DNA of 59,616 nucleotides from Chloroflexaceae bacterium (GTDB taxonomy: Bacteria > Chloroflexota > Chloroflexia > Chloroflexales > Chloroflexaceae), in NCBI GenBank assembly GCA_012034075.1, contig JAAURD010000005.1, positions 1-59,616 on the forward strand, given 5' to 3'. The number at the start of each line of letters is the position of its first letter. Position 1 is the stretch's first letter. The position numbers were made by a program, and so were the translations under genes. The notes beneath the pieces are model-generated. The model was not told where the DNA came from and ran no database searches. It was given only the letters and a program-made list of their open reading frames with translations. Shown here one piece after another: positions 1-8,582 of the stretch.

Positions 1-19
1 ACCTACCCTTGAGAGGACT

Positions 20-84
20 CCCCTCTCCCCTTGTGGGAGAGGGGCCCGGGGGGTGAGGGGTTTCGAGGGGCCGGGGGTGAGGGG
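20..84. repeat. Hairpin plus G-rich tandem repeat
   Basis: A perfect 10-bp inverted repeat (20-29 and 35-44, C-rich arm then G-rich arm, 5-nt loop) is followed by two near-identical G-rich units of about 18 nt (about 42-60 and 67-84, both ending gtgagggg). It begins just after the stop of the leftward gene ending at 86, so the hairpin could help end its transcript, although no T-run is visible. C/G-rich elements of this look are dispersed in many Chloroflexota genomes; that last statement is from memory. Confidence 0.6.
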
Positions 85-85
85 C

Positions 86-2785
86 CTACGGCCAGCGATA
101 GCGCATTCCTGGCGGTATTTGGAGCACGTCGTCACCCAGTCGCCCCAGAATAACCTCAGAACTCCCTGGCAAACGCTCCAGGCGGGCATACTGTGTCCAC
201 TGTACGATATACCCATTGCGTACTATTTCACCACTGATGGGTGGGCCTGGTCCCGCCTCGCGGCCATACGCGTGCCAGGCTGTCCGAAATGCAGGACAAA
301 TCGTCAACGTATTGGTGATGGTATCGGGTGCAGCCGGAATAAAGCAGTTATGACTGCGATTGGTCTCTGCCCGATAGAGCCATTCGCCCAGCGAGCGTTG
401 ACGGATGCTGCCATCATCGCGGTGCTGTTCCAGACAGATGTGCTCGAAGCATTGCAGGGTGCCCCAATCAAAGGGCACGGCCGGGCTAAGGGGGTAGCCT
501 GCATAATCCAGACCACCCAGATCACGCCATGCAGCCAGGAAGCTATCGGGGACAAAATAGCCCGTCTCGGCAAAGGAATGCCCATTCCCATCCACTACGG
601 CCACTGAAGTTAATGGATACGGCCCGGCCTGCAAGCCGCTGGCTGACTCTAGCCCAATATCAAGACGATAGGTGCCCGTAATCAGGGTTTGGGCAAGTGT
701 GAAGGGTTGCATATGTTGAACTGGCTCACCGTCCGGCCAGTTGTGCGGTGGCAGAACGCCATAGAGCAGTGCTCGCCGGTCCTCTTGCTGGGTCTGTCCG
801 CGTTCATTCACCAGACGCAAGACCACGGTTAACGTATCGGTCTGGAGCGCAGCACGCTGCGCCCCTACAGCTGTTGTGTTTGCATGGCGCTCAGGATCAG
901 GCGTGGACTCGCTCTGCGTCCCAGGTTGCCATTCCAACAACATCACCAGCAGCTCACCGGGCTGAGCCGTTATAGTTGCACTTGTAGTGATGGTTGTGGT
1001 CATGCTTGCGGGCTGTTTCAGGGCATACCCAGAGAGCAACAGGGTATCATGATGATCGAGGGTAAATGTCAGATTGGTTGAAATGGGCACTCCTGCATCA
1101 ACCGGGCGGTACAAGTCAAAATCAGCGAGCGAGCCATCCTGGGCATACCGCCGTTGCAACAGGGTGATCATCTCTGGTGTCAGCCAGTTACCGAGATAGT
1201 CGATCACGGCCAGGGGTAGACGACCATTGGCTAGTTCTAATAACACTTCCTGTTGACTCCCATCCCCCTGATCAAACAGCTGCCGGTGCTCAAAAATCTG
1301 CACCCGTGAGAGCGCCCCGGACTGTACGGCTACTCCTGGAATATCCGTAAAGATGGTGGGACCAGCGGCTGCTACCTGCTGCACCAGGGCTGCTTGCACC
1401 CGTCCATAGGCGGCCAGTATCTCGGCTTCGCGCTGGAGGTCGTTCCAGATGCTATAGCGCCCCAGGGTCAAACGGGGTGGGTTTGGTTCTATCTGGCCGG
1501 CCCGATGCAGTGTCTGTTTACTCCACAGCGGTTGGTAATAGGCCATGCTCATAAGGAGCAATAGCGGTATTGACCAGGCCCAGAGCAGATGCCAGCGCGG
1601 TCGTTTGTGTGTGTCATCCACTGGCTGACTATCCAGCGCAACCCCGATGAGCCAGATCAGACCGGCATAGAGTTCGAGAAAGTAATTGGCATACGCCCCG
1701 ACTTTCCCGACGCCAATGGCAATGATGAGACCGGCCAGGGTGTAAAAGATGGGCAGTAATGTTGAAGCGCTGCTCTGTAGGGGGGCAACGCGCTGCGCCT
1801 CTACAGAACGACGCATGGAGAGCCACAACCAGACAACTGCGCCACAACCAGCCAGTACCAACGGCCAGCGCAAGCGTATTTGATCTTGCCAGAACAACAA
1901 AGCGAGATCGGCATCCCAGCGATTGGCATTGGCCGTGACAATATGCAGCAGAAACCAGCCATCACTGGCCCATTGGAGCATGACCAGCAAGAACCCACCA
2001 CCTGCACCCGTAAGTGCCAGCACAATCAACGCGGTCAGCGTGATTTGATTGGGCGAATGGCCCGGCTGCTGCCAGTTACGCAGACTCGCCAGCACGAGCC
2101 AGAGACAACCGGCCGCAGGTGCCGCAATCAGTGATGGCTTGGTGTAGAGCGACAGCAGAAAAAACACGGCTGTGATGATCGCCCAGCCGTAGCGCACGGG
2201 CGCGGCAATCGACGGATGCACGGCAGCCTGCAGGGCCACCAATCCCCAGAGTCCCAGGCACACCCCGGCCAGGTCCACGCGCATCAACACCGACCATTCC
2301 CGCACCACGGGAATGGTGAGAAACAGGCACGCTACCAGCCAGCGACGCATCCCAGCTCGCATGCCACTGCGCCCGGTATCCATCAACAGGGCCAGTGCCA
2401 CGACACAGCCCGCAGCAGCGATCAGGGAAACCAGCCGGCCGGCCAGTAACGGCGTGAACCAGGGCAGCGTCAACAGATCACCCAGACGACTCAGCACGGC
2501 GGCCATGATCGGGTAGAGCGGTGGATAATTGACGACCGCATAGGGTGGCGCCCCCGGATCACGATACATTTCCCAGAAGGGTATCCCCGAACGCAGCAAG
2601 GTCACCTGTTCGAGCAAAGGACCTTCACCATAATCAAGCGGGTAGGTATAGTGCAGCACCAGCCAGATATGCCCGGCCAGTGCTGCTAATACTACAGCAA
2701 CACCGGTGACCAGTGCGCCATAGAGCAGGATGAGCAGTATGCGGTTTATTGCAGCCATGGGTTTCATCTCGGATCGAATAAGCAT
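86..2785 (-). CDS. GT39/ArnT-like membrane glycosyltransferase with C-terminal extracytoplasmic domain
   Basis: About 899 residues. The N-terminal half has some ten hydrophobic segments. The first loop carries an acidic motif (DYGEGPLL) of the kind that holds the catalytic acid in polytopic GT-C transferases of the PMT/ArnT class, which use lipid-linked sugars at the outer membrane face. The C-terminal ~330 residues are soluble and contain two related units (an aromatic/Gly-Tyr-Pro motif followed by a Gln-Cys-Phe-Glu or Gln-Trp-Thr-Gln segment). The start is uncertain: ATGs at 2785, 2767 and 2758 all lack a strong ribosome site. Two copies of a 32-bp palindrome lie inside the frame (839-870 and 1775-1806). 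It is divergent from the gene at 2981. The GT-C fold is fairly sure; donor and acceptor are unknown. Confidence 0.7.
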   Translation of the reverse strand: MLIRSEMKPMAAINRILLILLYGALVTGVAVVLAALAGHIWLVLHYTYPLDYGEGPLLEQVTLLRSGIPFWEMYRDPGAPPYAVVNYPPLYPIMAAVLSRLGDLLTLPWFTPLLAGRLVSLIAAAGCVVALALLMDTGRSGMRAGMRRWLVACLFLTIPVVREWSVLMRVDLAGVCLGLWGLVALQAAVHPSIAAPVRYGWAIITAVFFLLSLYTKPSLIAAPAAGCLWLVLASLRNWQQPGHSPNQITLTALIVLALTGAGGGFLLVMLQWASDGWFLLHIVTANANRWDADLALLFWQDQIRLRWPLVLAGCGAVVWLWLSMRRSVEAQRVAPLQSSASTLLPIFYTLAGLIIAIGVGKVGAYANYFLELYAGLIWLIGVALDSQPVDDTHKRPRWHLLWAWSIPLLLLMSMAYYQPLWSKQTLHRAGQIEPNPPRLTLGRYSIWNDLQREAEILAAYGRVQAALVQQVAAAGPTIFTDIPGVAVQSGALSRVQIFEHRQLFDQGDGSQQEVLLELANGRLPLAVIDYLGNWLTPEMITLLQRRYAQDGSLADFDLYRPVDAGVPISTNLTFTLDHHDTLLLSGYALKQPASMTTTITTSATITAQPGELLVMLLEWQPGTQSESTPDPERHANTTAVGAQRAALQTDTLTVVLRLVNERGQTQQEDRRALLYGVLPPHNWPDGEPVQHMQPFTLAQTLITGTYRLDIGLESASGLQAGPYPLTSVAVVDGNGHSFAETGYFVPDSFLAAWRDLGGLDYAGYPLSPAVPFDWGTLQCFEHICLEQHRDDGSIRQRSLGEWLYRAETNRSHNCFIPAAPDTITNTLTICPAFRTAWHAYGREAGPGPPISGEIVRNGYIVQWTQYARLERLPGSSEVILGRLGDDVLQIPPGMRYRWP
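839..870. repeat. In-frame copy 1 of a 32-bp palindromic element
   Basis: The right arm matches the palindrome GCGCAGC-N2-GCTGCGC followed by CCCTACAG; the left arm is degenerate. On the coding (-) strand it encodes AVGAQRAALQ. Compare 1775-1806 and 35635-35666, which use the same reading frame. Confidence 0.6.
1775..1806. repeat. In-frame copy 2 of the 32-bp palindromic element
   Basis: It starts with ctgtag and ends with ctacag, with a GC-rich imperfect palindrome between, exactly 32 nt. On the coding strand it gives SVEAQRVAPLQ within a loop between predicted membrane helices of the glycosyltransferase. Confidence 0.65.
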
Positions 2786-2834
2786 GAACCGTTATAAAAA
2801 ATGGATGGAGTTTGCCTGATAACACAGGGTCATT

Positions 2835-2843
2835 ATTATAGCA
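2835..2843 (-). promoter_or_regulatory. Extended -10 promoter element, leftward
   Basis: On the minus strand this reads TGCTATAAT, a consensus extended -10, about 50 nt upstream of the glycosyltransferase start. No good -35 box is visible, as expected for extended -10 promoters. Confidence 0.4.
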
Positions 2844-2872
2844 CAGCGTTTGTATCATCGCCTTGACGAACA

Positions 2873-2881
2873 TGCTACAAT
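2873..2881 (+). promoter_or_regulatory. Extended -10 promoter element, rightward
   Basis: Plus-strand TGCTACAAT (2873-2881), roughly 100 nt upstream of the GlcF-like gene. With the leftward element at 2835-2843 it makes a compact divergent promoter region. Confidence 0.35.
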
Positions 2882-2980
2882 AGAGATACGATATTGGGAA
2901 GAATCGGAGGAGCAGCGTACCTCCTGAACTGGTAAGCACTATCAGATCGTTGTTTCCGACGGTGCTTGAGCATCTATGCT

Positions 2981-4300
2981 ATGTTGCGGAAACAACTTCT
3001 TGAAATAAACGAGATACATCGCACTTTGGAACGACTCACAACACCAGCGTATCAAACCATGCTTCAGCAGTGCATTCATTGTGGCATGTGCTTGCAAGCA
3101 TGTCCGACCTACCATGTCTTTGGCACCGAGATGGATAGCCCGCGAGGGCGTATTGTCTTTCTTCAGGCTGCTGCCAATGGCGCTATTGACCAGGATGGAC
3201 TATCGCTGCTCACAACCCATCTCGACCGCTGTCTCGGCTGTCGTGCGTGTGAGCCAGCCTGTCCCTCCAATGTGCAATATGGTCGCCTATTAGAAGAAGC
3301 TCGCATTGCCCTGCAACAGCAGCAGACACCTGGCCTTGCCGAGCGTTTTGTACGGTGGATTGGCCTTGATCTCTTGCTGCCCCACCGTCAACGACTCAAG
3401 CGGCTGGCCTGGCTCTGCTGGTTCTATCAAATTTGCCGTTTGCAATCGCTCGTTCGTGCCAGTGGCTGGTTGCCTGAGCCGCTGAACGCAATGGAGCAAA
3501 TCCTGCCACCAATTATCCCACGTTACCGTCGAGATGGTCAGAGAGCACCAGCACTTGGGACGTATCGTGGCCGGGTTGGCTTTTTTGCTGGCTGTGTCCA
3601 GGAGGCGTTCCTTGCGCCAGTCAATGAGGCATCTATTCGGGTGCTCCAGCGCAATGGATTTGAGGTTGTGGAGCCATCAGCACAGACATGCTGTGGTGCT
3701 GCCCATATTCACCTGGGAGCAGAAGCACAGGCCCAGGAGCTGGCTCGTCGCAACATTGATGCCTTTACCGCACAACCGGTTGATGCGATTGTGACCAATG
3801 CTGGTGGCTGTGGCCTTATGCTGAAGGAATATGCCCATCTGTTGAAAGATGACCCGGTGTATGCCCAGAAAGCGGCTGCGCTGGTGGCTCGCACCTACGA
3901 TATTCATGCATTTCTGGCGGAACACCTGTATGTACCACCAACCGGGCGACTTACTGCACGTGTTGCCTATGTTGATTCCTGTCACTTGCGCCATGGGCAG
4001 CGTGTCATCCAGCAACCACGCTCATTACTGCGGCTTATTCCTGGTGTCGAACTGGTAGACCTGCACTATCCCGACCGCTGTTGCGGCAGTGCCGGCGTTT
4101 ACAATATCACCCAGATTGCAACCGCTCGCACCATTCTGGATGCCAAAATGGATGACATTCGTCAGACAAACGCCACGATGATTGCAACCAGCAATACCGG
4201 TTGCCATTTGCAACTCATCGCCGGGTCACGGCAATCTGGTCTAGCGCTCCCTGTTCATCATGTCGTTGAAGTGCTGGAACAATCATACCAGCAAGGGTAG
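2981..4300 (+). CDS. glcF: GlcF-like iron-sulfur protein (glycolate oxidase iron-sulfur subunit family)
   Basis: About 439 residues from the ATG at 2981; the frame stays open to a TTG at 2966. Two ferredoxin motifs come first (CIHCGMCLQACP and CLGCRACEPACP, near residues 31 and 84), then two CCG domains, each with a Cys-Cys-Gly centre (CCGAAH and CCGSAG). This is the complete GlcF architecture: it passes electrons from an FAD-dependent 2-hydroxyacid oxidase (GlcD/GlcE) to quinone. No GlcD or GlcE lies nearby, so the partner must be encoded elsewhere or this paralogue serves another dehydrogenase. The next gene starts 7 nt after the stop and also binds Fe-S clusters, which implies a joint electron-transfer role. 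The family assignment is firm; glycolate as the substrate is inferred. Confidence 0.85.
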   Translation: MLRKQLLEINEIHRTLERLTTPAYQTMLQQCIHCGMCLQACPTYHVFGTEMDSPRGRIVFLQAAANGAIDQDGLSLLTTHLDRCLGCRACEPACPSNVQYGRLLEEARIALQQQQTPGLAERFVRWIGLDLLLPHRQRLKRLAWLCWFYQICRLQSLVRASGWLPEPLNAMEQILPPIIPRYRRDGQRAPALGTYRGRVGFFAGCVQEAFLAPVNEASIRVLQRNGFEVVEPSAQTCCGAAHIHLGAEAQAQELARRNIDAFTAQPVDAIVTNAGGCGLMLKEYAHLLKDDPVYAQKAAALVARTYDIHAFLAEHLYVPPTGRLTARVAYVDSCHLRHGQRVIQQPRSLLRLIPGVELVDLHYPDRCCGSAGVYNITQIATARTILDAKMDDIRQTNATMIATSNTGCHLQLIAGSRQSGLALPVHHVVEVLEQSYQQG

Positions 4301-4307
4301 ATTGACT

Positions 4308-5762
4308 ATGGGCAAACCTCCTGCCATCACCAAACCATCAGCCGCAGCAACGGCACGCAAAGAACGTTTGATGCAACGGCGTTTAGCTCAGCTCGATGTG
4401 CTGAGCCAGATTGACTGTTTGCGCACCTTGCCTGATGAAGAACGCGAACATCTGGTCGATGTGTGCGTCCTTCGTGCGTTCCGCACCGGCGAAGATGTGA
4501 TAAGCTACAGTCAACCAGCAAATTTGTTCTTTTGTTTACTGCAAGGAGCGGCAGAGCTTCGTATCTGTTCTATGGGCAAGCACGAAGTGCTCTCTGGTGT
4601 GTTGCAAACGGGCGATTGTTTTGGCGAAGGTCCGCTCTTTGGCGACTTTTTTCGCCGCATTCGGGTGACGACCACCGAACGTTGTGATATGCTGCAAGCC
4701 AATATCACCGAGTTGCGCTCGCTCTTACCGGTTATGCCGACGTTTCAAGAGATACTGCGCCAAAAGTTTGTGTACCGTATGGCACACTCAGTCCTGGCAC
4801 GCGTCCCGCTGTTCAAGCACCTGGAGCCAGCACAGCAACGGCAGATCAATGACATGCTCATCATCGAGCGACATGCTGCTGATACGACTCTGCTTGAGCA
4901 GAATCAGCCGGGCAATGGTCTGCATATCATTGGTGCTGGCAAAGTGGAGATTGAACGCGACGGTCAGACAATTGCTACGCTCAGCGAGGGTGATTTTTTG
5001 GGTGAGTTGGTTTTGCAGCAAGAACGATCGTATCCTGCCACGGCACGAGCCCTTACCCGTGTTGAAACCTTGATGCTTCCGGTAGAAGCCTGGCACCATT
5101 GGCTCAATGGGCATCCCGAGACCCAATCACACTTCCAGCACATGTTGCAGGAGCGACAAGCTCGGTATGACTGGCTCGAACATGACCAGAAGTACCAACG
5201 GTATCGCGCATTGATTATGAGCCATGGTTTGCTCCGTGGCAGTCATCTGCTGGTGCAAGACCTTGATCACTGTGTGGATGATTGCAACGAATGTGAACAA
5301 GCCTGCGCCGACCGCCATGGGCAGCGCAGGCTTGCACTGCATGGCGCTCGCATTGGTCATTACGATGTCGTATCGACCTGTCGTCAATGTCGTGTCGATG
5401 CTGAATGTGTCGCCGCCTGCCCGGAGGATGCCTTTGTCTGGTATCACAATGGCGCCTTACAGATCACGGATGCCTGCACCGGCTGCCAGGAATGCTTGCC
5501 AGCCTGCCCATATACTGCTATTACCAGTGTGCCGCGCACAACCCCCGAACCAACCGATCTCCACCAGCGTCTCCAATCGACGCTTGAACGCTGGTGGCAA
5601 CCGTTTGGTGCCATCTTGCCTTTTCGATGGCACCAACTGACCAGTCGTATTCGTGCGGATAAGTGTGATCTGTGTGCCGATTACGACGATCTGGCCTGTG
5701 TTGCCCAGTGTCCGCATCAAGCGATGAAATTAGTGCCGATTGAGGAGATCTTCCCGTTGTAG
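4308..5762 (+). CDS. Cyclic-nucleotide-binding domains fused to polyferredoxin
   Basis: 484 residues from the ATG at 4308, which has an AAGGG ribosome site ten bases upstream. Two tandem cNMP-binding beta-barrels occupy about residues 35-300; their phosphate-binding cassettes are FGEGPLFGDFFRR and LGELVLQQERSYPATA. The C-terminal ~160 residues carry four Cys clusters (CNECEQAC, CRQCRVDAECVAAC, CTGCQECLPAC, CDLCADYDDLACVAQC), typical of NapF/HycB-type electron-transfer subunits. There is no DNA-binding helix-turn-helix, so this is not a CRP/FNR regulator but probably an Fe-S protein gated by a nucleotide or other small ligand. The first cassette lacks the usual Arg-Ala pair, so cAMP binding there is doubtful. 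It is cotranscribed with the GlcF-like gene. Domains are clear; function is inferred. Confidence 0.8.
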   Translation: MGKPPAITKPSAAATARKERLMQRRLAQLDVLSQIDCLRTLPDEEREHLVDVCVLRAFRTGEDVISYSQPANLFFCLLQGAAELRICSMGKHEVLSGVLQTGDCFGEGPLFGDFFRRIRVTTTERCDMLQANITELRSLLPVMPTFQEILRQKFVYRMAHSVLARVPLFKHLEPAQQRQINDMLIIERHAADTTLLEQNQPGNGLHIIGAGKVEIERDGQTIATLSEGDFLGELVLQQERSYPATARALTRVETLMLPVEAWHHWLNGHPETQSHFQHMLQERQARYDWLEHDQKYQRYRALIMSHGLLRGSHLLVQDLDHCVDDCNECEQACADRHGQRRLALHGARIGHYDVVSTCRQCRVDAECVAACPEDAFVWYHNGALQITDACTGCQECLPACPYTAITSVPRTTPEPTDLHQRLQSTLERWWQPFGAILPFRWHQLTSRIRADKCDLCADYDDLACVAQCPHQAMKLVPIEEIFPL

Positions 5763-5953
5763 GCACTGGTTATCGGCCCAGTCTTGATTTGATGAGTCGG
5801 GAGGGCTTGTAGCCGTCGTCGTTTCGCAACCGCTCCATGCAGTAGCGAATCCGTTCTCCCCTTTGGACCCAGGGCCGGGGATGAGAGTAGACGATGCCAG
5901 CACGACCGCACGCAGGTCGGACGTGGGCGCGAACGTCGTCGGTGCGGCGCCCA

Positions 5954-5997
5954 GCCTGCTTTGTAGGGGCGCAGCGGGGGGACCCTACAAAGCAGGC
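5954..5997. repeat. Perfect 15-bp inverted repeat
   Basis: Arms at 5954-5968 and 5983-5997 (gcctgctttgtaggg and its exact complement) flank a 14-nt loop containing gcgcagcg. It sits between convergent genes and could act as a two-way terminator, but it lacks U-runs. The gtaggggcgcag part resembles the 32-bp palindrome found in coding sequence at 839, 1775 and 35635. Confidence 0.75.
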
Positions 5998-6036
5998 GAT
6001 CCGCGTTCTATCAAAGCGTATAACCAGTGATTACCC
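5992..6036 (+). repeat. Dispersed repeat R2, copy 1
   Basis: About 40 of 45 positions match the reverse complement of 20131-20174, including an identical 17-nt core (ccgcgttctatcaaagc). Both copies lie just outside the 3' ends of genes. Confidence 0.7.
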
Positions 6037-6113
6037 GAATGTGGTATCACTCATCCGAAGAGATGACGCACCGCCACCTGGAACGGTTACGCGGCTACAA
6101 GCTGCACCTATGC

Positions 6114-8492
6114 CTACCGTATCGTCCATTTATCTATCGAATAAAACAGATTACGCACAGCCACCTGAATCGTTTTCACGCGCTCCTGACCACTCGATTG
6201 GAGCAACGTACTTCCGCCATTGACTGCCACCGCTCGTACTTCAATCGTATAATCGCCATTTGGTTCATCGCTGGTTTCCCACTCCCAGGCAAACCCATAG
6301 TCACCGTCAAGGCCAGCATAGGGCAAGCCATAGGTGGCAACCCCGCGCAACTCACCATTGACCCAGATTTGCACAGCATCGATCTGGCTGCCTGCCACAT
6401 GTACCCAACCGCGAATGGGAACGGTACCTTGAATCGTGCTGCCATGACGTGGATAATCAATCGCACCACCCGGGTTCTGCACATTGACCAGAAAAGATGA
6501 CGGTTGATCGGGATCGCTGGTTGATGTGTCATCGGGCAACAGTGCGATGGCCGACTCCGGTATGAGCGCGGTATCGTTGGTGGACGATTCACTCGTGTTG
6601 CCAATGATATTTTCAAGAACGGTATATGTACCATCATCAAATACCAGGCGAACTTCTACCTGATGCGTTCCATTCGGATCACCGGTCGTATCCCACTCCC
6701 AGAGAAACCCATCATTGCCACCGGTTTCGGGCGATGGTAGGCCGTAATCGGCAACCCCACGAAGCTCCCCGTCAATCCAGACTTCAACCGCAATAATCAG
6801 CCCATCGGAGACACGGGCCCAGCCACGAATAGGTGTAGTACCGACCACAATGGCTTCTCTGGGTGGACGTAAAACTTCACCGTTGAGATTATCGACCTGT
6901 AGCTGTAATGCCGTTTCGCGATACCGTTGCGTGATAATCGGCTCATAACGAGCTTCAATTGCTGCAACGGTTGCCGTAGCTTGCGCTTCTGGTCGTTCAG
7001 TTATATCAGCAGGAGTATCGGTTTCCTCTGTCTCTGTTGCTTCGGTCGTATCCAGTTGATTGGCAATCGGTAAGAGCATTTCTTCGCCATTTGCAGCGAC
7101 TGCGACAACCTCCAGGACATGGCTGCCATTCGTCTCCTGTGAGGTATCCCATTCCCAGCGGAAGCCATAGTTGCCTTCAACCTCGGTACTGAGCAAGCCA
7201 TATTCAGCTTCGCCCTGCACCCGGCCACCAACACGCAGCTCGATACGGCTTATCTCGCTGCCAATGACCCGCGCCCAACCGGTGATGACCACCGTCCCAC
7301 GAACAACTGAGCCATCGGGTGGCCCAAAAAACGCGCCTTCTGGCAATTGCCGAATCTCGACTGAGTGTGAAGGCGGGTTGGTCGTCCAGAAATTGCGAGG
7401 CCCGGCGTAGCGCCCATTATCGCCAGTTGTATTGGGATAGACTTCGTGCGTGGTCCAGATATCATACGGGTCAATCCAGCCAAACGATGGGGTTGCCAGC
7501 CCAAAATGCAAATGTGGCGCACCACCACCGGTGCCTGTATTGCCGGCATACCCAATCACCTCGCCACGTTTGACGGCAATGGTATTGCCACGACTGCCTA
7601 TCGGTATTTTTGCCGCTATCGTCTCCAGATGCCCATAGTAGGTATAATAGGTTTGACCATCGATGTCATGGCGTATGAGCACACGGTCACCAAAACCACT
7701 TACACATGTCCCTCCGACTGCACGGTTGCGCTGCTCTGCGAGGTCTGACGCAACCGTTGGCGAGGGCGTTGGTGCAGCCGTGCTCTCGCTACCGATACGC
7801 GGGTCATCGGCCCAGGGTTCACCGGGGCGCGGTCTGTTTTCGGCGGTGTTATCGGATTCCATTGTTGGCATAGGGATACCCGAAGGTGGCGCCACATAGT
7901 CACGCTGCCCACAGGCATAACCATCGGCTACGGCGAGAATGGGAAAACCGGTGAAACGGCCCTGCTCATCAATACGGAAGAAATCAACCCCCTGATGTAA
8001 TCCTTTGGAGTCATAATACCACCCCTGTAAGAGCTGAATACGCGGATCCGCTGGGAAGGGCAGGGTCATAAATTTGGGCGCGTCACGCAGATCGGGCATC
8101 AGCTCCGGTGGCGGCGGGAGCGGCTGATCAGGTGAGACACCTGGCTGCAGCTCAGGCCGAATATCGGGTTGCGTGGGCAAGGTTGGCGATGGCCCAGGCG
8201 ATGGCGATAGCACTGGGCTCGCCGTTGGGGTTCTGCCTGCTGGTGTCGGCTGTGGTTGTGCCGGTGGCACCGCCGGGTCTGGCACTCCCACGGTCGTTGT
8301 GGGCAATATCGAGGGAAGCGTGGTTGGGTTGATGCCTAGTGGAAAGGTTGGCGTTGCCAATGGCTGACGATGATCGGGCCGTTGTCCGCTTGACTGTGCC
8401 ACTACCTGGGTCAACCAGGGACCAACGAGCGTCAACAGGAGCAGAATCAATACGAACCCGATTGTTTGCCCAGAGTTGAGTCGTTGCTTCAT
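6114..8492 (-). CDS. Secreted M23 (LytM) metallopeptidase with three Ig-like domains
   Basis: 792 residues from the ATG at 8492, which has AGAGGA seven bases upstream (an in-frame ATG at 8522 lacks one). A signal peptide/anchor lies near residues 10-32, followed by a Pro/Thr-rich stretch to about 140. The LytM domain has the zinc motif HQGVD (His166, Asp170), a YGH (His288) and the HLHF motif (His327, His329). A low-complexity insert of about 70 residues separates the first motif from the rest of the catalytic core. Three tandem modules follow (about 390-480, 535-620, 680-770), each with a GWARV- or GWVHV-like strand and a YGF/DGF-x-WEWDT/ETS signature. It probably cleaves cell-wall peptide cross-links or surface proteins outside the cell. 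The catalytic residues are complete. Confidence 0.85.
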   Translation of the reverse strand: MKQRLNSGQTIGFVLILLLLTLVGPWLTQVVAQSSGQRPDHRQPLATPTFPLGINPTTLPSILPTTTVGVPDPAVPPAQPQPTPAGRTPTASPVLSPSPGPSPTLPTQPDIRPELQPGVSPDQPLPPPPELMPDLRDAPKFMTLPFPADPRIQLLQGWYYDSKGLHQGVDFFRIDEQGRFTGFPILAVADGYACGQRDYVAPPSGIPMPTMESDNTAENRPRPGEPWADDPRIGSESTAAPTPSPTVASDLAEQRNRAVGGTCVSGFGDRVLIRHDIDGQTYYTYYGHLETIAAKIPIGSRGNTIAVKRGEVIGYAGNTGTGGGAPHLHFGLATPSFGWIDPYDIWTTHEVYPNTTGDNGRYAGPRNFWTTNPPSHSVEIRQLPEGAFFGPPDGSVVRGTVVITGWARVIGSEISRIELRVGGRVQGEAEYGLLSTEVEGNYGFRWEWDTSQETNGSHVLEVVAVAANGEEMLLPIANQLDTTEATETEETDTPADITERPEAQATATVAAIEARYEPIITQRYRETALQLQVDNLNGEVLRPPREAIVVGTTPIRGWARVSDGLIIAVEVWIDGELRGVADYGLPSPETGGNDGFLWEWDTTGDPNGTHQVEVRLVFDDGTYTVLENIIGNTSESSTNDTALIPESAIALLPDDTSTSDPDQPSSFLVNVQNPGGAIDYPRHGSTIQGTVPIRGWVHVAGSQIDAVQIWVNGELRGVATYGLPYAGLDGDYGFAWEWETSDEPNGDYTIEVRAVAVNGGSTLLQSSGQERVKTIQVAVRNLFYSIDKWTIR

Positions 8493-8582
8493 CGTATGTC
8501 CTCTGTGCTCATTCAGTAGCATCCAGTGCTACGCAAAAGCGAATTGATACCCATGTTGCCCATTGTCTAACCAACCAACGAC

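Larger units (their letters stand above)
5763..6113. other. Convergent intergenic region with dispersed repeats
   Basis: This 351-nt gap lies between two converging genes. It has no credible ORF. It holds a perfect long hairpin (5954-5997) and a 45-nt dispersed repeat (5992-6036), annotated separately. The rest is GC-rich unique-looking sequence. Confidence 0.6.

Noticed and set aside
53-607. 184-codon plus-strand frame at the left end
   Set aside because: It is antisense to the glycosyltransferase and starts in the G-rich repeat.
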